Position numbers and translations under genes: made by a program. A model generated the notes under the pieces. The model was not told the DNA's origin, ran no database searches, and saw only the letters and a list, made by a program, of their open reading frames with translations. Below are positions 45,786 to 54,618 of a stretch of 64,000 nucleotides of DNA, one piece after another. Position 1 is the first letter of the stretch. Each line of letters opens with the position of its first letter. The stretch comes from Bowdeniella nasicola (GTDB lineage Bacteria; Actinomycetota; Actinomycetes; Actinomycetales; Actinomycetaceae): NCBI RefSeq assembly GCF_900107735.1, contig NZ_FNQV01000003.1, positions 1-64,000 on the forward strand. The letters are read 5' to 3'.

Positions 45786-46150
45786 GCCCTCGCCGCAGCG
45801 CGCGCACCACCGGCGAACGCGGCTCGGCGACGGTCGAAACGGCCCTCGTCCTCCCCGTCATCGTCATGATGCTGGCAGCCCTGCTCGTGACCGCGCTCGC
45901 GGGCGTCCAGCAGCTCAGCGTCACGGAAGGTGCGCGCGCTGCGGCCCGAGCCCTCGCGATCGGCCACAGCCCCGAACAGGCACGAACCATCGCCCAACGC
46001 GTCTGCCAATGCGCCGCCGACATCACTGTCAGCGAGGGCGCCTGGGTACAGGTCCGCGTCCGATCGACGTCCCGGTCCGTGAGCTGGCTGCCGGGCCTGA
46101 AGGTGAGCGCGAGCGTGACCCTGCCGGCAGAGCCGGGTGGCAGCCCATGA
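45782..46150 (+). CDS. TadE-family pseudopilin
   Basis: The 122-residue protein has E-R-G-S-A-T-V-E-T-A-L-V-L-P-V-I followed by one helix, the TadE hallmark, and an extracytoplasmic part with two Cys (C-Q-C). It is a minor pilin-like part of the Tad apparatus. Confidence 0.88.
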   Translation: MSPRRSARTTGERGSATVETALVLPVIVMMLAALLVTALAGVQQLSVTEGARAAARALAIGHSPEQARTIAQRVCQCAADITVSEGAWVQVRVRSTSRSVSWLPGLKVSASVTLPAEPGGSP

Positions 46151-46485
46151 AACGCCGGCACGATGAATCCGGCGGTATTTCGGTGATCGCCGCCGCACTC
46201 ATGGGGCTGGCCGCACTTCTCATTCTTGCGATCGCGGCGAGCGCGAGCACCCGAGCCCACCGCAGTTACGCGCAGGCGGTCGCCGATCTCGCCGCGCTCA
46301 GTGCCGGCCCGGACCTTTCGCGCGGCTGCCTGCGCGCCGGTGAGATCGCCGCGCGCAACGGGGTGCAGCTTGCCGAGTGTGAGCGCCTCGGGTTAGATCT
46401 GCGGGTCCGCGTCACTGTTCCCGTCCTTGGCATAGGCGAGGTCAGTGCGCGGGCTCGGGCGGCACCGATATTTGCGCCGCCATGA
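46147..46485 (+). CDS. Rv3654c-like TadE-type protein
   Basis: The 112-residue protein starts M-K-R-R-H-D-E-S-G-G-I-S-V, with one helix and a short outer part holding D-L-A-A-L-S-A and two Cys. It matches the small last gene of actinobacterial Tad loci. It overlaps tadE by ATGA and, at its 3' end, the convergent helicase gene by 44 bases. Confidence 0.8.
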   Translation: MKRRHDESGGISVIAAALMGLAALLILAIAASASTRAHRSYAQAVADLAALSAGPDLSRGCLRAGEIAARNGVQLAECERLGLDLRVRVTVPVLGIGEVSARARAAPIFAPP

Positions 46486-48784
46486 TGTCAAGAACGGCGA
46501 TCGCCCCCGGCTTGGATAGCGGCTCGTTTCCGCTGCCGCACTTCGGGGAGACGATGCACCGCGGGCAGCCGGCCTCGCAGGGGCAGTCGGCGACCGCGTC
46601 GCGAGTGCGCGCCACCCACGCCGCTCGGTGCTCGAATCCGGCGGCCGCGAAACCCGCGCCGCCGCGAGCCCCGTCATAGACAAAGATCGTTGGCTCCAAA
46701 CTCTCGCCGTGCAGCGCGAACGAGACGCCGCCAATATCCCAGCGATCGCAGTGCGCGATCAGGGGCAGCAGCGAAATCAGCGCATGCTCGGCGGCGTGGA
46801 GTGCGCCCGGGATGTCCCCGGGAGCAAGTCCTGCGGCCTCCAGCGAACCGGCGGGCACATGCCACTGCCAGGCAACGGTCTGCAGGTGACGTTGCGGGAG
46901 CTTGAGGCGCTGGGAAGAGATGATCTCGCCGGTCTTAGCGCGACGGCGATCAAAACCCGTGACCTGCGTCGCCACATCGACACGGGCGAGCGCTACCGTG
47001 CCAGCAGAATCGATGACATCGAGGACCTCTACGCTGGTTTCGCTGCGTGCCACGGTCCGCAGTTCCTGGGGCTGAATCGGCTCGGCGACTGCGGCCTGTC
47101 CGTCATAGTCCCGAACGAGGAACTGCTGACCCTGGTGCAGGTAGATCGCTCCCTCGTGCACGCTTGAATCCGCCGAACCGGCGCTCACGGTCCCAAGGAG
47201 GCGGCCGGTTTCGCTTTCCACGACTGCCACGTCCCTGGCGCCGGAGCCTCGCAGGTCCGTCAGGTCATGGGCGCGCCGCTCGAGCAGCGTGTTGTACATC
47301 CATCCGGCGGGCCGCGACTTCAGCAAGTCCCGGGCGAGGAGTTCCTCGATGAGTGGCGGCGTCACGGACTCGGTGGCGGGCCCGAGCCCAAAGAGCGGGA
47401 AGTCGGCTGGGGTGAGCGGGAACTCGCTCGCAGCAGCCAGCAGGTGGGGAACGAGGACGTGGGGATTGGCGACGTTGATCACCGTGGGCTCCACACCGGC
47501 GGCGAAAATCTCCTCGGGGTGTTCCACGAGATAGGAGTCCAGGGCGTCATCGCGCGCCGCGAAGATCGCGACCCCATCGCTTCCTGCTCGACCCGCGCGG
47601 CCCGCCTGCTGCAGCAGAGATGCGCGCGAGCCGGGCCAGCCCGAGGTGATGACGGCGTCCAACCCGGAGATATCGATCCCGAGTTCCAGCGCACTCGTTG
47701 CCGTGAGTCCAACGAGCCCGCCGCAGCGCAGTTCAGCCTCGAGCTGGCGGCGTTCTTCGGGAAGATAACCGCCGCGGTAGGAGGCGACTCGCTTCGCATC
47801 TGCTGCCGCGACGAGATCCCGAACGTGGGCGGCCATCGCTTCAGCGCCATAGCGCGACCGCACAAACATCAGGGTGCGGTGGTGGCGGGTAACGAGGTCC
47901 GCGAGCAGCGGGGCGGCATCGGAGCTGCCGTCGTCATCGGGCCGCACCAGGATATGGTCGCGGGCACCGGTGGGGGAGCCGTCCTCGGTGATGGTCTGTG
48001 CGCGTCCACCAGACTCGCCAAGCATCGCCGCAGCCAGACCGTGCGGATCGGCCGCGGTCGCGGACAAAAACACGACGACCGGATCGGCGCCGTAGGCGCG
48101 GGCCGCGCGGATGAGTCGGCGCAACACGAGGGCGACGTTGGCGCCAAAGAGACCGCGATAGGCGTGGGCTTCGTCCAGCACGATGAGGTGGAGGCCGCGC
48201 AGCAGCCTGGCCCAGCGCGCATGCGAGGCGAGGAGGGAATAGTGCACAAAATCTGGGTTGGTGGCAATGACATCTGCGCGTGCGCGCGCAGCCTTTTTCT
48301 CTTCGCTACTGGAATCGCCATCGCACGTGGTCACGACTGCGGGGAGGTTTCCGGCCGCGATGATGCCGCGCGCGGCCGCCACCTGATCAGCGCCGAGTGC
48401 CTTTGTTGGAGCGAGATAGACCATGGTTGGGCGGACCATCCGTCGCGCGATGGAACCCGCGGCTCCGGTGGCAATCGCCTCCTCGTGACGGGCGAGCAAG
48501 GAGAACATTTCTGCCCACACTGGAAGAGACTTTCCGGACCCGGTCCCGGTAGCAATGACTGTCGACTCGCCGTGGTCGAGAGCGTGCAGGGCTTCGGCCT
48601 GGTGTCGCCACGGCCGGGTCACGCCGATGCGTTCGTATGCCGCCACGACATCGGGATGAACCGCCTGTGGCCACGGCGCGTATTGGGCCGATCGCGCCGG
48701 GGTGCGGTGCACGTGGGCGATCCGGTCCTCCCCGACGATACGCCGCACCGACGCGACGATGTCATGATTCGGCCCGGCACCCAT
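46442..48784 (-). CDS. DEAD/DEAH helicase with DUF1998 zinc domain (MrfA-like)
   Basis: The 780-residue protein has Walker A T-G-T-G-S-G-K-S, motif II D-E-A-H, L-S-A-T-A-A and the helicase C motif Q-Q-A-G-R-A-G-R-A-G. A C-terminal zinc domain has four Cys (C-P-C-E-A-G-C-P-R-C ... C-G-S-G-N). This is the MrfA/Hrq1-type architecture linked to DNA crosslink repair. ATG at 48784 is chosen; CACAAT six bases upstream suggests a leaderless message. Confidence 0.9.
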   Translation of the reverse strand: MGAGPNHDIVASVRRIVGEDRIAHVHRTPARSAQYAPWPQAVHPDVVAAYERIGVTRPWRHQAEALHALDHGESTVIATGTGSGKSLPVWAEMFSLLARHEEAIATGAAGSIARRMVRPTMVYLAPTKALGADQVAAARGIIAAGNLPAVVTTCDGDSSSEEKKAARARADVIATNPDFVHYSLLASHARWARLLRGLHLIVLDEAHAYRGLFGANVALVLRRLIRAARAYGADPVVVFLSATAADPHGLAAAMLGESGGRAQTITEDGSPTGARDHILVRPDDDGSSDAAPLLADLVTRHHRTLMFVRSRYGAEAMAAHVRDLVAAADAKRVASYRGGYLPEERRQLEAELRCGGLVGLTATSALELGIDISGLDAVITSGWPGSRASLLQQAGRAGRAGSDGVAIFAARDDALDSYLVEHPEEIFAAGVEPTVINVANPHVLVPHLLAAASEFPLTPADFPLFGLGPATESVTPPLIEELLARDLLKSRPAGWMYNTLLERRAHDLTDLRGSGARDVAVVESETGRLLGTVSAGSADSSVHEGAIYLHQGQQFLVRDYDGQAAVAEPIQPQELRTVARSETSVEVLDVIDSAGTVALARVDVATQVTGFDRRRAKTGEIISSQRLKLPQRHLQTVAWQWHVPAGSLEAAGLAPGDIPGALHAAEHALISLLPLIAHCDRWDIGGVSFALHGESLEPTIFVYDGARGGAGFAAAGFEHRAAWVARTRDAVADCPCEAGCPRCIVSPKCGSGNEPLSKPGAIAVLDIMAAQISVPPEPAH

Positions 48785-48805
48785 AGGGCTATTGTGCCGG
48801 TCCCT

Positions 48806-48811
48806 TACAAT
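48806..48811 (+). promoter_or_regulatory. -10 hexamer of a leaderless promoter (PAP2 gene)
   Basis: TACAAT ends six bases before the GTG start of the phosphatase gene. It sits in the 33-bp gap between divergent genes. Confidence 0.55.
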
Positions 48812-48817
48812 GTTCGC

Positions 48818-49795
48818 GTGCCCGAGCCGATTCCGCCGATTCACCGCCGCCCCGCGCACCCGCGCGCTGCGCGACCGGCCTGCTCACACGTGCAAGCCAC
48901 CTCCCGGGAGATCAACGGGACCCTGCGGCCGCGCCGCGCCCACACCCGGCGGATGGCCGGCATGGTCGTCTGCGTGGTGGCCGTCCTCGGATTGTGGCTC
49001 GGCGCGGTGATGACGAGGCTCGGGCAAGCTGTCGATACCCTCGCCATGCTGCGCCTGCGGGAGCTTTCGAGCATCGATCCGATCGATATTTCCTTTACTC
49101 ACACCGTCATCTCCTATGGTGGTCTCGCCGCGATCGTGATTGCCGTCGCCCTGATCGCGATCGTGCGCAAGCGATGGCAGCTCGCGATCCGAGCGGTCAT
49201 TGTGCTGGCGGGCGCGAACCTCACCACGCAGCTGCTCAAGACCTACCTGTTGCCGCGCCCGGACCTTGGCATCAACTGGGCGACGCCACCCTCCCTACCG
49301 TCCGGTCACACGACGGTCGCGGCCGCGACGGCGGTCGCCCTCATCATGGTGGTGCCGGTCGCGTGGCGCACAGTCTCGGTCCTCATCGGCACCGGCTGGA
49401 CTCTCTTCATTGGTTTTACGACGCTCGTCAACGGCTGGCACCGGCCCTCCGATGTCCTGGCCGCGATCCTCGTGGCCGCGGCGTGGGGTTTCGCGCTCGC
49501 ACCCAACGAAGTAGGCCCAATTGCGGCGGCGCGACTGCGCCTCGTGATCTTGCGGATGGCGATGGCTGCCGCCGTGATCGGAGGAATGGGGATCACGGCC
49601 GTCGCGATCCGGGTCGCGAGCGCAGGATTCCTTGACGCCGAGCGCCTATCGGGTCGGGTCCTGACAACTGCTGCCGGGCACGGCCTAACCGGGGCGATCG
49701 CGGCCGCGAGCGCGGCGCTGATCTTAACTGGCGTGTGTGCCCTCGCATTCCGCCAAATCGACCTCATCCGTACCGAGGCCGGCGGCGCGAGATAG
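48818..49795 (+). CDS. PAP2-family membrane phosphatase
   Basis: The 325-residue protein has six helices and the PAP2 motifs K-T-Y-L-L-P-R-P, P-S-G-H-T-T and W-H-R-P-S-D with the catalytic His residues. It probably dephosphorylates a lipid phosphate such as undecaprenyl pyrophosphate or phosphatidylglycerol phosphate. An Arg-rich N-terminal extension of about 50 residues precedes the first helix. GTG 48818 chosen from the -10 position. Confidence 0.88.
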   Translation: MPEPIPPIHRRPAHPRAARPACSHVQATSREINGTLRPRRAHTRRMAGMVVCVVAVLGLWLGAVMTRLGQAVDTLAMLRLRELSSIDPIDISFTHTVISYGGLAAIVIAVALIAIVRKRWQLAIRAVIVLAGANLTTQLLKTYLLPRPDLGINWATPPSLPSGHTTVAAATAVALIMVVPVAWRTVSVLIGTGWTLFIGFTTLVNGWHRPSDVLAAILVAAAWGFALAPNEVGPIAAARLRLVILRMAMAAAVIGGMGITAVAIRVASAGFLDAERLSGRVLTTAAGHGLTGAIAAASAALILTGVCALAFRQIDLIRTEAGGAR

Positions 49796-49799
49796 CGCG

Positions 49800-50459
49800 T
49801 TAGGTGCGGGAGAGGATATCGACGAGGAAATCCGAGTCGGCGCCGAAGGGCTCGAACTGCCAGGTGGAGAACCTCGACTGGCTCACCCATCCCGATGACG
49901 CAAGGTCTCCCTCGTAGCGCGCGAGCGAATAGCCGCGACGCAGCCCAAACCCGATCACCATGCGCCCACCGGGAGCTAGGGAGTTACCAATGTGGGTGAG
50001 GAAATCGGCCGGTGATTCACCATCGAGGAAGGTGATGACATTGCCCGCGCACACGATGAGATCGGCTTTCGGGACATCCATCGGGACGGGCTCACAGATA
50101 TTGGCTTCGATGAAGCGCACCTGACCGGGGGAAATATCCTCGGTCTCCACCGCCGGGTCGAGCCCCACGCCGGCATCGGCGGCGACGGTCGTGCCTTCGG
50201 CAACGAACTCGGGATCGATGTCGAGACCAATGACGCGGTGGCCGCGCTTGGCGAGTTCGATGGCTACCCGGCCCGGCCCGCATCCCGCATCGATAATGAG
50301 CGCCCCACGCGCGACGAGGGCATCGGCCGCGCGGGCCTCGCCGTGCAGATCGAACCCGCGGGCCGCGAGTTGTTTGAATCGATCGATATAGCGCGCGGAA
50401 TGCTCGGGATTGGCACTCGTAATCCGCTGCCAGCGGGCCTGGTCTGTCATGTCTCCCAT
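49800..50459 (-). CDS. Class I SAM-dependent methyltransferase
   Basis: The 219-residue protein has motif I I-I-D-A-G-C-G-P-G-R-V-A, motif II V-I-G-L-D-I-D and V-C-A-G-N-V in the position of motif IV. The substrate cannot be inferred. ATG at 50459; an internal ATG (codon 4) is possible. It faces the convergent PAP2 gene. Confidence 0.85.
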   Translation of the reverse strand: MGDMTDQARWQRITSANPEHSARYIDRFKQLAARGFDLHGEARAADALVARGALIIDAGCGPGRVAIELAKRGHRVIGLDIDPEFVAEGTTVAADAGVGLDPAVETEDISPGQVRFIEANICEPVPMDVPKADLIVCAGNVITFLDGESPADFLTHIGNSLAPGGRMVIGFGLRRGYSLARYEGDLASSGWVSQSRFSTWQFEPFGADSDFLVDILSRT

Positions 50460-50513
50460 TGTGCCTCACGTGGGACCAACGTCCCGACTCACTTCAGAGT
50501 TGAGGAAGAAAAA

Positions 50514-50561
50514 CCACAACATGCGGTGGTTTGTGCGTGTCGCTGACACAATATGTAGTGG
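50514..50561 (+). promoter_or_regulatory. Two tandem NrdR boxes upstream of nrdDG
   Basis: CCACAACATGCGGTGG (50514-50529) and ACACAATATGTAGTGG (50546-50561) share 12 of 16 bases with each other. Both match the NrdR-box form ACACWATATATWGTGT. Their starts are 32 bp apart, about three helical turns, as required for cooperative NrdR binding. They sit 82 bases before nrdD and should repress it when dATP is high. Confidence 0.85.
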
Positions 50562-50643
50562 TGGGTCCTAACGTCGGTAAGGCGCGCTTGACGATGAGCG
50601 GCACCACGAAGCACGAGTAAAAACCGAGATTGGGGAGTCCAAC

Positions 50644-52503
50644 ATGACCACCTCCGCCACCCGCCACGAGACCATTTCCGCACAGCCCTCAACGAGGACG
50701 GCGCCCGTCAAGGTTGACGCGGTGGCAACGATCGAGGAGTACCTCGATCGCTCGGATTGGCGAGTGAACGCCAACGCCAATCAGGGCTACTCGCTCGGCG
50801 GCATGATGCTCAATACCTCGGGCAAGATGATCGCCAACTACTGGCTCTCGCGGGTCTACCGTCCCGAGGCCGGCGCCGCGCACCGCGAAGGCGATCTGCA
50901 CATCCACGATCTCGACATGTTCGCCGGCTACTGCGCAGGGTGGTCACTGCGCACGCTGCTGGAGCAGGGGTTCAACGGTGTGCCAGGCGCGATCGCGGCC
51001 CGTCCCCCCAAGCACTTTTCCTCCGCCATCGGCCAGATCGTCAACTTCCTGGGCACGCTACAAAACGAGTGGGCCGGCGCGCAGGCCTTTTCTTCCTTCG
51101 ATACCTACATGGCGCCCTTCGTCCGGCTGGACAACATGACCTACGACCAGGTCGAGCAGTGCATGCAGGAACTCATCTACAACCTCAACGTTCCCTCCCG
51201 CTGGGGCACCCAAACGCCCTTCACCAACCTCACCTTCGACTGGACCTGCCCCAAGGACATCGCCGACGAAGCTCCCCTCATCGGCGAGGAAGTATGCGAC
51301 TTCACCTACGGTGAGCTCCAAGAAGAAATGGACATGATCAACCGCGCCTACATGGCGGTCATGACCGACGGCGACGCCGAAGGCCGGGTCTTCACCTTCC
51401 CGATCCCCACCTACAACATCACCGAGGACTTCGATTGGGACAGCGAAAATGCCACCCTGCTGTTCGAAATGACCGCGAAGTACGGCCTGCCCTACTTCCA
51501 AAACTTCCTCAACTCCGAGCTCGATCCGGGCATGATCCGCTCCATGTGCTGCCGCCTGCAGCTCGACCTGCGCGAACTGCTCAAGCGCGGCAATGGCCTA
51601 TTCGGTTCGGCCGAGCAGACCGGCTCCCTGGGGGTCGTCACGATCAACTGCGCGCGGCTGGGCTACCTGCACGCCAAGGACAAGGACGGCTTGTTCGCGC
51701 GCCTCGATGAGTTGCTCGAGATCGCCCGCGACACGCTAGAGAAAAAGCGCGTCGTCATCCAGCATCACATCGACTCCGGGCTCTTCCCCTTCACCAAGCG
51801 CTACCTCGGAACCCTCGAGAACCACTTCTCGACGATCGGTGTCAACGGCATCAACGAAATGATCCGCAACTTCACCCTCGACGAGCACGACATCACCGAC
51901 GAGACCGGGCACGCGCTCGCGGTCGAACTTCTCGATCACGTCCGCGACGCGATGGTGCGTTTCCAGGAAGAAACCGGCCACCTGTACAACCTGGAGGCCA
52001 CGCCCGCCGAGGGCACGACGTACCGCTTCGCCAAGGAAGACCGCAAGCGCTACCCCGGCATCATCCAGGCCGGCACCGATGCCAACCCCTACTACACCAA
52101 CTCCTCCCAGCTGCCCGTCGGCTACACCGATGACGCTTTCCAGGCCCTCGCCGAGCAGGAGGAACTGCAGGGCAAGTACACGGGCGGCACCGTGCTGCAC
52201 CTGTACCTGCCGGAAAAGGTGTCCTCGGCCGAAGCCTGCAAGACGCTCGTGCACCGCGCGCTTGCCAACTTCCGCCTGCCCTACATCACCATCACCCCGA
52301 CGTTCTCGATCTGCCCGACCCACGGCTACCTCGCGGGCGAGCACTTCACCTGCACCCGCTGCGAAGAGGAGTTCGACGAGACCCAGGCCTGCGAGGTCTG
52401 GACCCGCGTCATGGGCTACTTCCGTCCCGTCTCCTCCTTCAACATCGGCAAAAAGGGCGAGTACGCAGAGCGCGTGATGTTCGACGAGCCGGCGCTGGTC
52501 TAG
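50644..52503 (+). CDS. nrdD: Anaerobic (class III) ribonucleoside-triphosphate reductase
   Basis: The 619-residue protein covers the NrdD catalytic barrel (H-I-H-D-L-D-M, N-L-N-V-P-S-R-W-G, M-C-C-R-L-Q-L-D). It has the zinc site C-P-T-H-G-Y and C-T-R-C, and the glycyl-radical site R-V-M-G-Y with Gly at about 591. It lacks the N-terminal ATP-cone found in longer NrdD proteins, so dATP feedback must differ. The R-V-x-G-Y-x-R-P end resembles the branch using NrdG activase with formate or thioredoxin reductants. GGGGAG precedes ATG. Confidence 0.95.
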   Translation: MTTSATRHETISAQPSTRTAPVKVDAVATIEEYLDRSDWRVNANANQGYSLGGMMLNTSGKMIANYWLSRVYRPEAGAAHREGDLHIHDLDMFAGYCAGWSLRTLLEQGFNGVPGAIAARPPKHFSSAIGQIVNFLGTLQNEWAGAQAFSSFDTYMAPFVRLDNMTYDQVEQCMQELIYNLNVPSRWGTQTPFTNLTFDWTCPKDIADEAPLIGEEVCDFTYGELQEEMDMINRAYMAVMTDGDAEGRVFTFPIPTYNITEDFDWDSENATLLFEMTAKYGLPYFQNFLNSELDPGMIRSMCCRLQLDLRELLKRGNGLFGSAEQTGSLGVVTINCARLGYLHAKDKDGLFARLDELLEIARDTLEKKRVVIQHHIDSGLFPFTKRYLGTLENHFSTIGVNGINEMIRNFTLDEHDITDETGHALAVELLDHVRDAMVRFQEETGHLYNLEATPAEGTTYRFAKEDRKRYPGIIQAGTDANPYYTNSSQLPVGYTDDAFQALAEQEELQGKYTGGTVLHLYLPEKVSSAEACKTLVHRALANFRLPYITITPTFSICPTHGYLAGEHFTCTRCEEEFDETQACEVWTRVMGYFRPVSSFNIGKKGEYAERVMFDEPALV

Positions 52504-52505
52504 CA

Positions 52506-53255
52506 ATGCCCACGACGACCGCCCGGCCACCCGCCCACGACCTGCCGATCGCGGGACTTGTCCCGCTATCGACGGTCGACTGGCCGGGCCGGCTCGTCGC
52601 CACCGTCTTCGTCCAGGGCTGCCCGTGGCGCTGCACCTACTGCCACAACACCGACCTGCTCGACTGCGCGAAGTCCGGTGTCATCGGTTTCTCCGACGTC
52701 ACCGCCCTGCTGGCAAAGCGGCGCGGCCTGCTCGACGGAGTTGTCTTCACCGGGGGAGAGGCCACCCGTCACCCCGCCCTGCCCGCCGCCATGACGGCGG
52801 TACGCGAGGCCGGATTCGAGGTCGGGTTGCACACGGGCGGCGCCTATCCGCGTCGCCTCGCCGAGATTCGGGAGCAGCTGACCTGGGTCGGATTCGATGT
52901 GAAGGGCCTGCCCGAGGACTACCCGAGCGTCGTCGGTGTCGGTGAGAGCCTCGGCGAACGGGCCTGGCAGGCGCTGAGCGAGCTGCTTGCTGGCGCCGCG
53001 CCGCCCGAGGTTGAGGCGCGACTGACCGTCTACCCCGGATCCCACTCACCGGAAAGCGTCCGCGAGTGCGCGCGCCGCGCCCTCGCGCTCGGGGCCGGGA
53101 CCTTTGCGCTGCAAGAGGCCCGCACCGCCGACGGGGCGCGGCCGCTGCGCCTACCGGTTGCCAGGGATGCGGAAATTCTCGAGTTTGCCGAGCTCGCCGA
53201 GCTCGTTCGGGAGGTCGCGGGAGAGCGCGCAATCATCCGAAGCGCCAAGGATTGA
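52506..53255 (+). CDS. nrdG: Anaerobic ribonucleotide reductase activase (radical SAM)
   Basis: The 249-residue protein has the radical SAM motif C-P-W-R-C-T-Y-C near residue 39 and G-G-E-A-T for SAM binding. It installs the glycyl radical on NrdD. The start lies two bases after the nrdD stop. It is longer than E. coli NrdG and close to the NrdG-like proteins of actinobacteria. Confidence 0.93.
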   Translation: MPTTTARPPAHDLPIAGLVPLSTVDWPGRLVATVFVQGCPWRCTYCHNTDLLDCAKSGVIGFSDVTALLAKRRGLLDGVVFTGGEATRHPALPAAMTAVREAGFEVGLHTGGAYPRRLAEIREQLTWVGFDVKGLPEDYPSVVGVGESLGERAWQALSELLAGAAPPEVEARLTVYPGSHSPESVRECARRALALGAGTFALQEARTADGARPLRLPVARDAEILEFAELAELVREVAGERAIIRSAKD

Positions 53256-53358
53256 TTCTTCATTTCGGCAATTCGGGTGCCATTCGTTGGTATATCGCGA
53301 CGCCGACGGGCAGAATCCTTCATAGACTTCACGGACGTTACACGCGGAAGGATCCTCC

Positions 53359-54612
53359 ATGGCGCCCCACACGTTCGACCCGAACGCCGAGCATTCCGGT
53401 GACGACGCCCTCGTGCGCAACCCGGATGCCACCCCCGCTGACCTGCACCGGCTCGCCGCCGAGCGCCCGGACCTGCGCCCCCTCATCGCGAACCACCCGA
53501 ACGTTTATCCCGAACTGCGCGACTGGCTCGCAAGCGTGAGCGAACCCGAGCCCGCCGAGGAAAGCGAACCGGCCCAGCAGCCGCAACCAAGCGACCGCGA
53601 CGCCGAACTCGTCCGCGATCCCGAGGCAAGCGCCTCCGATCTGCACCGCATCGCGGGCGAGCGCCCCGATCTGCGCGCCGCGATCGCCGCCCACCCCAAT
53701 GCCTATCCGGACCTGCTGACCTGGCTCGGCACATGGAATGACCCGGAGATCAACGAGGCGCTCGCGGCCCGCGAGGATGTCGCAGCGCCGGACGAGAGCC
53801 CAAAGGACGATGACCGCACCGCGGTCCTCGGCTCGGGCGCAGCCATCCTGCCGGCCACCGACGCCGCGGCCACCGCCGAGCCACCCACGCAGCGCATCGC
53901 GCCGCAACGCTTCGAACCCGCCCAGCAGCAGGCCCCGCGCTACGACGCACCCGTCACCGCCGCGCCCGCAGCCCACTACACCCCAAGCGAGCCGCAGCGC
54001 TCCGGCTCGGTCGCCTCCTCGGTCGTTCTCGGCGCGCTCATCGGCCTCGTCGTCATCCTCCTCGCCGTCGTCCTCATGCTTTGGCGGCCCTGGGAGTCAA
54101 ACGATCCGGTCGTCGCTCCGACGACATCGGCCCCGACGCCGAGCGCAACCGAATCCGCATCGCCGACGGAAACCGCGTCGCCCACGGAATCCCCGACGCC
54201 GAGCGAGAGCCCCACCGAAACCGAAACCCCCGCGATGCCCTACCTGCCGGAGGGCGCGGCCTCGGTCACGCACTTCACGGCGCCCTCAGGCAATATCGCC
54301 TGTCGCTCCGATGGCGACCAGGCCTTCACCTGCACGATCTACGAGCACAACATCACCGATGCCGACGGGCAGGGCCTGAACTGCGAGGGGCCCCTGACGA
54401 TCCACTGGCCGTACGCCTCCGAGCCGCATTACTCGTGCGAAGCCACCGTCGCCAAGGGTGGCACGACGCTGCAATACGGCGCCTCGGCCCTGCTCGGCCA
54501 GGGTATCGCGTGCACCTCCGAACAGGCCGGTATTTCGTGCTGGGATGGCGAATCGGGCCTCGGCGTGCAGCTCGCGCGCCGCGGCATCAGCTCCGTCAAT
54601 AAGGCCGGATAG
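53359..54612 (+). CDS. Membrane protein with variant leucine-rich (LRV) repeats
   Basis: The 417-residue protein has two LRV-like units near residues 10-55 and 77-125. Each contains L-V-R-x-P-x-A, D-L-H-R-x-A, E-R-P-D-L-R and H-P-N-x-Y-P. An acidic/Pro-rich spacer, one membrane helix (about 216-237), a Thr/Ser/Pro-rich stalk and an outer domain with six Cys follow. It looks like a cell-envelope sensor or adhesion protein. TAGACT upstream may be its -10. Confidence 0.75.
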   Translation: MAPHTFDPNAEHSGDDALVRNPDATPADLHRLAAERPDLRPLIANHPNVYPELRDWLASVSEPEPAEESEPAQQPQPSDRDAELVRDPEASASDLHRIAGERPDLRAAIAAHPNAYPDLLTWLGTWNDPEINEALAAREDVAAPDESPKDDDRTAVLGSGAAILPATDAAATAEPPTQRIAPQRFEPAQQQAPRYDAPVTAAPAAHYTPSEPQRSGSVASSVVLGALIGLVVILLAVVLMLWRPWESNDPVVAPTTSAPTPSATESASPTETASPTESPTPSESPTETETPAMPYLPEGAASVTHFTAPSGNIACRSDGDQAFTCTIYEHNITDADGQGLNCEGPLTIHWPYASEPHYSCEATVAKGGTTLQYGASALLGQGIACTSEQAGISCWDGESGLGVQLARRGISSVNKAG

Positions 54613-54618
54613 GCGCGC

